NCBI GenBank assembly: GCA_016763955.1
Contig: JAESSU010000418.1
Location: forward strand, 1 to 9,828
Reading direction: 5' to 3'
Length of the DNA stretch: 9,828 nucleotides
Source: Phycisphaeraceae bacterium
GTDB taxonomy: Bacteria > Planctomycetota > Phycisphaerae > Phycisphaerales > Phycisphaeraceae
Shown here: positions 1 to 6,097 of the stretch, piece after piece
How the letters are laid out: every line of letters starts with the position of its first letter
How positions within the stretch are numbered: position 1 is the stretch's first letter
Translations under genes and position numbers: made by a program
Notes under the pieces: generated by a model
What the model saw: the letters and a program-made list of their open reading frames with translations, nothing else
Database searches by the model: none
Told to the model about the DNA's origin: nothing

Positions 1-2
1 AA

Positions 3-80
3 AGCCCAATGCTGAGTCCGCGAAGCATGGGATCTCCAGCCGAGAAAATTCAAGCTCAACATAGGCGAGTTAAATCATGA
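3..80 (+). CDS. Possible C-terminal tail of an upstream gene (partial)
   Basis: This frame is open from the window edge for 25 codons and ends in a TGA at 78-80 that overlaps the ATG of the next gene (ATGA at 77-80). That is the same junction seen at two other gene pairs here, which is the main argument for it. The tail would end in a basic, polar stretch (I-Q-A-Q-H-R-R-V-K-S). A second frame, open from base 2 to a TAG at 62-64, is an equally simple alternative and would leave a 12-bp gap. No family can be recognised from so few residues. Confidence 0.25.
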   Translation, partial: SPMLSPRSMGSPAEKIQAQHRRVKS

Positions 81-946
81 CACTTAAAATAATTGAAGGT
101 TTGCTCGTCGGTTTACTTGTCATCATCACATGGGTGATTTGGCGGCGGAGTTTTACGCGGAACCTGCTGGCAATTGTGTATCGGCTGTTAAAATTGTTGC
201 TCACTTACGGTGCCGGATTGCTGGCATTTAAGTATGTTGCCTCGCAAGGTTACGGCATGATTCTCAGCGGGCTTGCTGCGATGGTCGTGGGGTTTGTCAC
301 CCTGTTTGTGCTGGGGTTTATTCTCCGGCCAGGCAAGGGTGATGGCGAACACCGCTCCTTACTTAATGGACTTTTTCAACGGTTGGGCAATACGTTTTTG
401 ATCCTGCTTTTGTGGGCCGTTTGTGCTGTGGCTGTGGATTTAACTGCCACGATCATTGAGCAAAGTCGTTACAAAGAGCAGGTCAAATCACAATCATGGC
501 TCTTAAGTCGTTTCATGGATTGGCATGAATCCACCGCCGCCGAAATGGACATGCACACGAGCAATCCTTTGTTGGATAAACTTGGTAAGTCCCGTGATTG
601 GCTTTATGACAAAGCAGGGTTTGACCGGCTCCTTGGCCAGGTTGATGCGATTAGCCAGATTCAACAGTTAGCTCCACAGCAGCGAAGTGCCTTAATGAAT
701 CAAGATGAAAACCTCAAGAAGTTGCTGCAAAACCCGGACATGCTCAAGGTGATCAATAGCAGCGAAATCCAGAAGCTTATCAAACAGTCTGGTCAAGGCG
801 ATGCTGCCGCACTGATGCAGTTAAGTAAGCACCCGGACATCAATAAGCTGCTTTCTGATCCGGCGATGTACAAACAGATTATGTCTCTTAATCCAAGCAA
901 GCTCATGGCAGAACACAAGTCGCTTTCGGGGACGGATGCGAAGTAG
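77..946 (+). CDS. CvpA-like integral membrane protein with long helical C-terminal region
   Basis: The 289-residue product has about four predicted membrane segments (near residues 5-23, 31-52, 60-83 and 104-125), then a soluble, mostly helical C-terminal half. The N-terminal layout, with a basic R-R-S-F-T-R-N loop after the first helix and an L-x-x-L-F-x-R-L-G turn before the last, loosely recalls the CvpA (colicin V production) family, but no decisive motif is present. Residues about 207-277 contain repeated N-P-D, H-P-D and D-P-A-M units between short amphipathic helices (L-L-Q-N-P-D-M-L, L-S-K-H-P-D-I, L-S-D-P-A-M-Y), resembling the DP/STI1-type helical repeats of chaperone-binding proteins. 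The ATG is preceded by a weak GGCGAG ribosome site at 64-69. A strong terminator follows the gene. Function is unknown; a role in membrane organisation is only a guess. Confidence 0.8.
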   Translation: MTLKIIEGLLVGLLVIITWVIWRRSFTRNLLAIVYRLLKLLLTYGAGLLAFKYVASQGYGMILSGLAAMVVGFVTLFVLGFILRPGKGDGEHRSLLNGLFQRLGNTFLILLLWAVCAVAVDLTATIIEQSRYKEQVKSQSWLLSRFMDWHESTAAEMDMHTSNPLLDKLGKSRDWLYDKAGFDRLLGQVDAISQIQQLAPQQRSALMNQDENLKKLLQNPDMLKVINSSEIQKLIKQSGQGDAAALMQLSKHPDINKLLSDPAMYKQIMSLNPSKLMAEHKSLSGTDAK

Positions 947-972
947 TCAAGTGAGACTCATTTGAGATTCAC

Positions 973-1012
973 CCTCGGGAATCCTTCGGCTTCCCGAGGC
1001 TTTTGTTGTTTT
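973..1012 (+). terminator. Rho-independent terminator after the CvpA-like gene
   Basis: A perfect 9-bp stem, CCTCGGGAA (973-981) with TTCCCGAGG (991-999), encloses a 9-base loop that can form a small CC/GG inner pair around TTC. It is followed at once by a T-rich tract (TTTTGTTGTTTT, 1001-1012). It lies 27 bp past the stop codon and separates this transcription unit from the glycosyltransferase pair. Confidence 0.88.
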
Positions 1013-1023
1013 AACTAAAAGCC

Positions 1024-1051
1024 GTTGGAAGTGTCGATAGCCAATTCCAAC
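1024..1051. repeat. Short inverted repeat in the spacer before the glycosyltransferase pair
   Basis: GTTGGAA (1024-1030) and TTCCAAC (1045-1051) are exact inverted copies separated by 14 bases. No T tract follows, so it is not an obvious terminator. It could be an operator or a chance hairpin. It lies in a 192-bp spacer (947-1138) whose only other content is the terminator and a weak promoter candidate. Confidence 0.25.
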
Positions 1052-1078
1052 ACGGTGCATAGGCGATTGCCCCCATGT

Positions 1079-1108
1079 TTGTTTTGTGAGCAGGTCTTGC
1101 TGAATATT
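1079..1108 (+). promoter_or_regulatory. Weak sigma70-type promoter candidate for the glycosyltransferase pair
   Basis: TTGTTT (1079-1084) and AATATT (1103-1108) are separated by 18 bases, and the first ATG of the pair is 30 bp downstream. Only three and four of six bases match the classical consensus. A promoter is expected here because the preceding unit ends in a terminator, but this exact site is uncertain. An alternative -10-like TAAATA lies at 1126-1131, just before the ATG. Confidence 0.2.
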
Positions 1109-1138
1109 GATCTCGAATCAGCCGATAAATAACTAAAT

Positions 1139-2056
1139 ATGGACCCAAATGCCCATGACAACACGCCTGCGCTTGCGCAGATTCCAGTGAGTTGCCTGAT
1201 TCTGACGAAAGACGAACAGTTCAACATGGACGCTGTTTTGCAGACACTGAGTTTTAGCGATGACATCGTGGTTCTCGACAGTATGTCCGATGATGACACG
1301 GTAAAGATTGCTCAGGCGACAGCCAATGTCCGTGTGTTTAAGCGACCGTTTGATACGGAATACAAGCAACGTAATTTTGGACTTCACGATATTGATTTTA
1401 AATATTCTTGGGTCTATATCTGTGATGCAGATGAACGTGTGCCTGCGGATTTACGTGACGAGATTAGTCGCGTTGTGACGGACTCTGATTCTGTGTATTC
1501 AGCTTATCGCTTGCGTTACAAGAATATGTATTTGGGCAAGTGGATCAAGTATGCTACGAGTTATCCGGTATGGATTATTCGACTGGTGCAGCCGTTAAAG
1601 GTTGCTTATGAAAAGCGTGCGACGAATGTGCATCCTATTGTTAAAGGTGAGATTGGTGAATTGGATAACCACTTTATTCACTACAGTTTTAACAAAGGCT
1701 TGCGTCATTGGTTTGCCAAGCATAATTTTTATTCTGATCGTGAGTCGGTTGAAGGTTTTGCCGTGCGTGGCAAGGGGATGCCTGCGTTAAAGCAGCTAAT
1801 CCATAGTGATCCAATCCGGCGTCGGCGTGCGATTAAAAACCTAAGTTTTTTCTTGCGTGGTCGAGGGTTCTTCCGTTTCTTTTATTCATTTTTCTTGCGT
1901 GGCGGTGGGTTAGATCGGCTCGCTGGTTTTCACTACTGCGCTATGATTAGTATGTATGAATACTGGATTGAACTTAAGATTCAGGAACACGAAGTGCAAT
2001 GGTCTCAAAAGACGATGAAGCTGTCACAGAAATTACTTGCTGAGGATGACGCATGA
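1139..2056 (+). CDS. Family 2 glycosyltransferase (WaaE/KdtX-like), first of a tandem pair
   Basis: This cytosolic or membrane-associated GT-A glycosyltransferase of 305 residues should transfer a sugar from a nucleotide-sugar donor to a lipid- or glycan-bound acceptor; donor and acceptor cannot be read from sequence. The fold starts at about residue 16 with P-V-S-C-L-I-L-T-K-D-E. The nucleotide-binding strand has V-V-L-D-S-M-S-D-D-D-T (44-54), and the metal-binding motif is D-A-D-E-R (96-100), both typical of the WaaE branch of GT2. The C-terminal part is rich in aromatic and basic residues (G-R-G-F-F-R-F-F-Y, 241-249), as in membrane-surface GT2 enzymes. The ATG lacks an obvious ribosome site, but the first conserved strand starts only about 15 residues later, so the start is plausible. 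The gene ends in an ATGA overlap with a second GT2 gene. Confidence 0.9.
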   Translation: MDPNAHDNTPALAQIPVSCLILTKDEQFNMDAVLQTLSFSDDIVVLDSMSDDDTVKIAQATANVRVFKRPFDTEYKQRNFGLHDIDFKYSWVYICDADERVPADLRDEISRVVTDSDSVYSAYRLRYKNMYLGKWIKYATSYPVWIIRLVQPLKVAYEKRATNVHPIVKGEIGELDNHFIHYSFNKGLRHWFAKHNFYSDRESVEGFAVRGKGMPALKQLIHSDPIRRRRAIKNLSFFLRGRGFFRFFYSFFLRGGGLDRLAGFHYCAMISMYEYWIELKIQEHEVQWSQKTMKLSQKLLAEDDA

Positions 2057-2916
2057 CGAGCAAAATCGACATTTTCATCCCCACGTTAAATGAGTCCACA
2101 CATATTGCATTGGCCGTTGCCAATGCCAAAGCAGTGGGCAATGTGTATGTCCTTGATTCCTGTAGCACAGATGGCACGCAGCAACTTGCGCGTGATGCGG
2201 GTGCGACCGTCGTGGAACATGCATGGGAAGGTTATGCTCGCCAAAAAAACTGGGGCTTAAATAATTTACCCTTTACCGGTGACTGGGTTTTTATTCTTGA
2301 TGCTGATGAACGTATCACACCCAAACTTCAGCGTGAGTTAGAAAATGTTGCAGCAAATCCCAACGCCGCGTCAGGTTATTACGTCAATCGTTTGCTACTT
2401 TTCATGGGGCAAACCATCCGACATGGCGGGCTTTACCCTTCATGGAATCTGCGATTTTTTAAGCGCGGTCAAGCCTACTATGAAGACCGCAGTGTCCATG
2501 AACATATGATCTGTGATGGAGCGACAGATTATTTGCGATACGAGATGCTTCATGTCCGTTGCGAAAGTATGACTCAGTATATTGACAAACATATCCGTTA
2601 TGCAGACCTTGAATCAGATGAATGGGTCAAACAACGCATCGGTAAAAGCCAAGGTGCTCAGACCGGTCGACTTTTCCGTGACATGCTTCGCTATCGGCAG
2701 TGGGTGCGCAGACATATCTGGCCTATCACCCCGTTTCGACCGCTTTTGCGATTCGTCTATATGTACTTTTTTAGGCTAGGGATTCTTGATGGGCGAGCAG
2801 GTCTGTCATTGGCAAACTTGATGGCCAATTATGAGTATATGATCAGCTTGCTGTATCGTGATAAGATGATTCAACTCCGCGAGCAACAGCGTGAAAGTTC
2901 GACCCCGCCAGTCTAG
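2053..2916 (+). CDS. Family 2 glycosyltransferase (WaaE/KdtX-like), second of a tandem pair
   Basis: A GT-A glycosyltransferase of 287 residues, again in the WaaE-like group known for transfer to lipopolysaccharide core. Visible motifs are I-P-T-L-N-E (9-14), V-L-D-S-C-S-T-D-G-T (33-42), W-E-G-Y-A-R-Q-K-N-W (58-67) before the second half of the nucleotide site, I-L-D-A-D-E-R (81-87), the R-H-G-G-L-Y-P-S-W-N-L-R-F-F stretch (123-136) and V-H-E-H (148-151). It keeps the family motifs more faithfully than its upstream partner, to which it is clearly but distantly related, so the two probably add different sugars. Its ATG overlaps the previous stop (ATGA), and a GAGGA ribosome site lies six bases upstream inside the first gene, indicating translational coupling. 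It runs to 19 bp from the convergent hydrolase gene, with no terminator hairpin between. Confidence 0.92.
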   Translation: MTSKIDIFIPTLNESTHIALAVANAKAVGNVYVLDSCSTDGTQQLARDAGATVVEHAWEGYARQKNWGLNNLPFTGDWVFILDADERITPKLQRELENVAANPNAASGYYVNRLLLFMGQTIRHGGLYPSWNLRFFKRGQAYYEDRSVHEHMICDGATDYLRYEMLHVRCESMTQYIDKHIRYADLESDEWVKQRIGKSQGAQTGRLFRDMLRYRQWVRRHIWPITPFRPLLRFVYMYFFRLGILDGRAGLSLANLMANYEYMISLLYRDKMIQLREQQRESSTPPV

Positions 2917-2935
2917 AGGGCCATTGGTCAGTCAA

Positions 2936-3805
2936 TCAGCTTAGCGAGGCATCAAAGCTCTCAACGAACTGACCTGGAGCAAGCCAGCCTAGTGAGACCA
3001 AAAAATCATCCAAACGTGTGAGTGTATCCGTAAAGATTTCAGTGTTGTTCCCCTCACGATAGTTAAAAAATCCGTGACCTTGCTGGGGATATCCAATGAG
3101 TTGACAATCATTGCCCGCTTCGAGCATCAATTGCGTGAAAGCAATTACTTGCTGATAGGGTACGGTGACATCATCTTCGCCATGGACGATCATGGTCGGT
3201 GGCAAGCCTGACTCAACATTGTGCATCGGTGAAACATCACTGCCACGATCTCCAAAATCTTTTAGTAGACCGCTTACAGATTCGTTGTGTGTATGCTTGG
3301 CCCAACTCGATGCGACGGTGTCTAACACGGGGTTAAACAGAAACATTGCTGCGGGTGTCGGATCAATGGCCAGGTCATCATCTGGGGCATCACAGTTTTT
3401 TGCGGTGGCTGTATTGGCTGCAAGATGCCCGCCGGCACTACCGCCTGAGGCACAGATTCGCTGACTGTCGATCCCTAGTCGATCTGCATGGAGCTTGATG
3501 TAACGCATTGCAGACCGCGCATCTTCCACACAGGCAAAAGGGGTGACATTATGTTTGTTTTTGATGCGGTATTCGACAAGCCCACAAGTGACGCCCCGCT
3601 GAGCCAGATAACAGGCTTGCATGTAAAATTGCTGGATGCTGCCGCCGGTCCAACCACCGCCAAAATAAAACACCACCGCTGGCGTTGGGCCAGTGACATC
3701 TTGGGGTTTAAAAAGATGAATCGGCAGGTCAATGTCATCGACCGTGCGATAAATCTCTGCGCTGTGGGCGCGGGGGAGCTCAACGGGGATTGTGCGAATG
3801 GTCAT
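2936..3805 (-). CDS. Alpha/beta hydrolase (BD-FAE/Aes-like esterase)
   Basis: A probable serine esterase of the hormone-sensitive-lipase/BD-FAE group. Counting from the ATG at 3805 (289 residues), the oxyanion loop is V-F-Y-F-G-G-G-W-T-G-G-S (45-56), the nucleophile motif G-G-S-A-G places Ser123, and the acid and base are probably Asp212 (H-G-E-D-D-V-T-V-P) and His244 (Q-Q-G-H-G-F). All three catalytic positions are intact. Proteins with this Y-F-G-G-G-W loop are often annotated as carbohydrate or acetyl esterases, but substrate is not predictable. No signal peptide is seen, so it should be cytosolic. A TTG at 3817 would add four residues; I prefer the ATG. Neither start has a clear ribosome site. 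The gene begins 25 bp after der and is probably co-transcribed with it. Confidence 0.88.
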   Translation of the reverse strand: MTIRTIPVELPRAHSAEIYRTVDDIDLPIHLFKPQDVTGPTPAVVFYFGGGWTGGSIQQFYMQACYLAQRGVTCGLVEYRIKNKHNVTPFACVEDARSAMRYIKLHADRLGIDSQRICASGGSAGGHLAANTATAKNCDAPDDDLAIDPTPAAMFLFNPVLDTVASSWAKHTHNESVSGLLKDFGDRGSDVSPMHNVESGLPPTMIVHGEDDVTVPYQQVIAFTQLMLEAGNDCQLIGYPQQGHGFFNYREGNNTEIFTDTLTRLDDFLVSLGWLAPGQFVESFDASLS

Positions 3806-3830
3806 TAGGTTATCCAATACAAAATGAAGG

Positions 3831-5210
3831 TCAATCAGTGGTTTCGGCGGGCGATTCTTTGCGTCCGCGTATTAACAGTTTGATCGGCACCTCGGAGAAG
3901 GGCAACTGATCACGCATCCGATTAATGATGAATCGTTCGTAAGTGTTGTCGAATAGGTCGGGGTGATTCACAAATACGCCAATGGTCGGTGGGTAAATTT
4001 GCAGTTGCGTGACATAGAACACGTTGAGCCGCCGTCCCATGTGTGCGGGTGGTAAACGTTGCTGGATGATTTCTTTGACGATGCGGTTAAGCTCGCCGGT
4101 GGAGACGCGATGGCCTGCTTGTTTATAGAGGTTGTTGACCATGGCTAATACCGGACGAAGTCCCTCGGCCTTTTGAGCACTAAGAAACGCAATGGGGGCA
4201 AAGCTTAAGCCCTTCATTGAATCATCAAGATACGTTGCATAATCTTCCTTAGTCGTTTCTTCGGGAACCAGATCCCACTTGTTAATCACTAATACGACGG
4301 GCTTGTCATGCTTGACAATCTCGTTGCCCAATTGCTTGTCGACCTGACTGATAGGCAGCGATGCGTCAATCATAAACAGCACGACATCGGCACGTCGGAT
4401 GGCTAGCAAGCTGCGGTGATGGGAGTAATATTCGATATCACCTTTGATGGATTTGTGTTTTCTCACACCGGCTGTGTCGATGGCTGTGAAGACGTGCTTT
4501 TTGATTTCAAAACGAACGTCAACGCTATCACGGGTCGTGCCTTCGATTTCACTGACAATGACGCGCTCTTCACCAGCAAAGGCATTAACGAGTGTGCTCT
4601 TGCCTGCATTTCGCTTGCCGACGATGGCAATCTTAATGCCCGTTTCAATATCATCGTTCTCTCGACCTGATTCGGAGATGGCCTGAAAATCAATGGCATC
4701 TCGTAATTGATCCAAGAAGGTATTTTTTAAGTGGTTGGTGACCGTGGAAATCATGACGGGCATACCAAAGCCCAGCTTCATGAAATGAGCAGCTTCCATC
4801 TCTAAGTTTTGGCCGTCGACTTTGTTGCAGACGAGCATCACTTTTTCCATGATCGCGCCCCCTGCACGCAGTAAGCGTGTGACGCGTTTATCCAATGGGA
4901 CAATGCCCGTCTGAGCATCGACGACAAAGAGAATTAAGTCTGCATCAGCCAATGCATTGGCGATTTGCCTTTCAACTTGAGCGGTGAGATTTTGGGAATC
5001 TTCAATGCCATAGCCGCCGGTATCGTAAAGTTCGATGTGCGGGCCTTCACCATTACGACCTTTAGCAGGTAATTGGGCGGTGGTACTCACGCGGTCACGC
5101 GTCACCCCCGCAATGGGATCGACGATACTAATTCGTCTGCCCGCGATCAGGTTAAATAGACTACTTTTACCCACATTAGGGCGTCCAACAATAACAACTT
5201 TAGGCATCAT
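3831..5210 (-). CDS. der: Ribosome biogenesis GTPase Der (EngA)
   Basis: Der is an essential GTPase with two tandem G domains and a KH-like domain that binds the 50S subunit during late maturation. The 459-residue product has the whole architecture. G domain 1 carries G-R-P-N-V-G-K-S (9-16), D-T-G-G (63-66) and N-K-V-D (129-132). G domain 2 carries G-K-R-N-A-G-K-S (198-205), D-T-A-G-V-R (245-250) and N-K-W-D (310-313). A KH-like region covers about 355-450, with the conserved F-V-N-H-P-D-L-F (413-420). After the second D-T-A-G the protein reads D-I-E-Y-Y-S-H-H-R-S-L-L-A-I-R-R-A-D instead of the common V-E-x-Y-S-V-x-R form, a lineage-type variation that I associate with planctomycetes. The start ATG overlaps the tsaB stop (ATGA at 5210-5207). 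A second in-frame ATG follows immediately; the choice changes the product by one residue. Confidence 0.98.
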   Translation of the reverse strand: MMPKVVIVGRPNVGKSSLFNLIAGRRISIVDPIAGVTRDRVSTTAQLPAKGRNGEGPHIELYDTGGYGIEDSQNLTAQVERQIANALADADLILFVVDAQTGIVPLDKRVTRLLRAGGAIMEKVMLVCNKVDGQNLEMEAAHFMKLGFGMPVMISTVTNHLKNTFLDQLRDAIDFQAISESGRENDDIETGIKIAIVGKRNAGKSTLVNAFAGEERVIVSEIEGTTRDSVDVRFEIKKHVFTAIDTAGVRKHKSIKGDIEYYSHHRSLLAIRRADVVLFMIDASLPISQVDKQLGNEIVKHDKPVVLVINKWDLVPEETTKEDYATYLDDSMKGLSFAPIAFLSAQKAEGLRPVLAMVNNLYKQAGHRVSTGELNRIVKEIIQQRLPPAHMGRRLNVFYVTQLQIYPPTIGVFVNHPDLFDNTYERFIINRMRDQLPFSEVPIKLLIRGRKESPAETTD

Positions 5211-6025
5211 GCGCAGTTTACTCTCTTGTTCTTATTCTGCTCCCAGAGCTTGACCGCCTCTGGTTCACGGGCATACAGCGGCACGAGTGCATAGGCATCC
5301 GTGTCCTGTGGGTCACTTGCCAGTCGTTGACCGATTTGCCAGACAAACTTTGCTTGCGGTTTAGCAAGCGCGCTGTCGAGCACCACAAGTTCATCACACG
5401 ATGAATTTTGTGACCCCCCGCCCCGGAAATTTTCCCCAAGTTCTGGAAAAACTTCCGGGGGGAGGGCTTCGCCTAACAGTTGTATCTTGCGTCCACCAGA
5501 AATCACGTTACCGATTTCATGATCACATCCGGAGAAATTTTCGGGGGAACTTCCGGGGGTGGGGGAGTTAAGCAACTGTTCAAGGTTTTGCACGTTGGGT
5601 TTGCTGATCAGTGACCAGTGACTGCCATCGTGTTGATAGAGACCGCCGTAGACGGTTTTGTTTTTGTGATTTAAGGCGACCGCTAGTAGGTCGTCTGAGG
5701 GTTGTACATTTTGTGCCACCACATCAAGGGTGGGGACTGCGATAATTTTCGCGCCTGTGATCATGCTGATGACTTTGGCGGTGGTGACTGCGATGCGCAG
5801 GCCGGTGAAGGAACCGGGGCCGATGGAGACATAAATTTCGCCAATGTCTGCGGGCTTGATTTGGTGTTTGTCGCAGAGGTCTGCAATGCTGGGCATTAGG
5901 TCTACTCGATGGCGGCGTGGCGTGGGCAGATCGATTGCGCACAGCATCTGGTCACCGCGACCTAATGCGATTGCACCTTGTCTGCTTGAGGTTTCGATTG
6001 CGAGGTTGTATGCGAAATCCACCAT
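5207..6025 (-). CDS. tsaB: tRNA threonylcarbamoyladenosine biosynthesis protein TsaB, with two in-frame repeat insertions
   Basis: TsaB (YeaZ) is the ASKHA-fold partner of TsaD in making t6A37 on ANN-decoding tRNAs. Counted from the ATG at 6025 (272 residues), it has the N-terminal L-A-I-E-T-S-S (8-14), the dimer-forming signature S-I-G-P-G-S-F-T-G-L-R-I-A (67-79), and the usual C-terminal P-L-Y-A-R-E-P-E-A-V-K-L-W (249-261). The family is typically about 220-240 residues. The excess sits at about 154-166 and 187-204, where Pro/Gly-rich sequence is encoded by two palindromic repeats flanking the native V-I-S-G-G-R-K strand. The reading frame is intact through both. A TTG at 6088 would add 21 residues before the conserved start, so I reject it. 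The gene lies 72 bp after the TPR glycosyltransferase and overlaps der by four bases, so TsaB and Der are translationally coupled. Confidence 0.93.
   Translation of the reverse strand: MVDFAYNLAIETSSRQGAIALGRGDQMLCAIDLPTPRRHRVDLMPSIADLCDKHQIKPADIGEIYVSIGPGSFTGLRIAVTTAKVISMITGAKIIAVPTLDVVAQNVQPSDDLLAVALNHKNKTVYGGLYQHDGSHWSLISKPNVQNLEQLLNSPTPGSSPENFSGCDHEIGNVISGGRKIQLLGEALPPEVFPELGENFRGGGSQNSSCDELVVLDSALAKPQAKFVWQIGQRLASDPQDTDAYALVPLYAREPEAVKLWEQNKNKRVNCA
5414..5466. repeat. Palindromic G/C-tract repeat, copy A, inside tsaB
   Basis: CCCCGGAA (5421-5428) and TTCCGGGG (5453-5460) are exact inverted arms. The stem extends outward with mismatches through C and G tracts (5415-5417 with 5464-5466), and a competing inner pair AAGTT/AACTT lies at 5438-5442 and 5450-5454. 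Read on the minus (coding) strand, it shares CCGGAAGTT, GAAAATTTC and a following CCGG with copy B, in the same order and orientation. It codes for about residues 187-204 of TsaB, a Pro/Gly/Glu-rich stretch absent from the usual family layout. Composition is sharply different from flanking DNA. Confidence 0.72.
5529..5567. repeat. Palindromic G/C-tract repeat, copy B, inside tsaB
   Basis: A shorter relative of copy A, in the same orientation and 62 bp away. It has inverted CCGGA (5529-5533) and TCCGG (5552-5556) arms, an inner GAAA/TTTC pair (5534-5537 with 5539-5542), and a flanking GGGGGTGGGGGAG tract (5555-5567). On the coding strand, CCGGAAGTT and GAAAATTTC are separated by 5 bases here and by 15 in copy A. 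It encodes about residues 154-166 of TsaB (P-T-P-G-S-S-P-E-N-F-S-G). Confidence 0.65.
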
Positions 6026-6034
6026 AGCCCAGCT

Positions 6035-6040
6035 ATTGTA
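6035..6040 (-). promoter_or_regulatory. Candidate -10 box directly before tsaB
   Basis: On the minus strand TACAAT ends nine bases before the tsaB ATG. A TTGACC at 6055-6050 is only nine bases from it, far too close to be its -35 box, and no better -35 is seen at 16-18 bases. If used, transcription would start within a few bases of the ATG, giving a nearly leaderless mRNA. This would fit the lack of any ribosome site before tsaB. It may also be chance in an AT-rich spacer. Confidence 0.25.
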
Positions 6041-6097
6041 CCTTAAACCGGTCAAAACTGGAATCAATTTATTTTTTAAATGAGCCAAGTAAAATCG

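Noticed and set aside
3488..3808. Open frame on the plus strand opposite the hydrolase gene
   Set aside because: It is antisense to a gene with an intact catalytic triad, has no recognisable domain or ribosome site, and is best explained as a shadow of the real frame. The same applies to the open frames opposite der, tsaB and the TMTC-like gene.
6050..6055. TTGACC as a -35 box for tsaB
   Set aside because: It is only nine bases from the TACAAT -10 candidate, which is incompatible with sigma70 spacing.
6026..6088. TTG start for tsaB, 21 residues upstream
   Set aside because: The added residues precede the conserved L-A-I-E-T-S-S start of the family and there is no ribosome site; the ATG at 6025 fits the usual family N-terminus.
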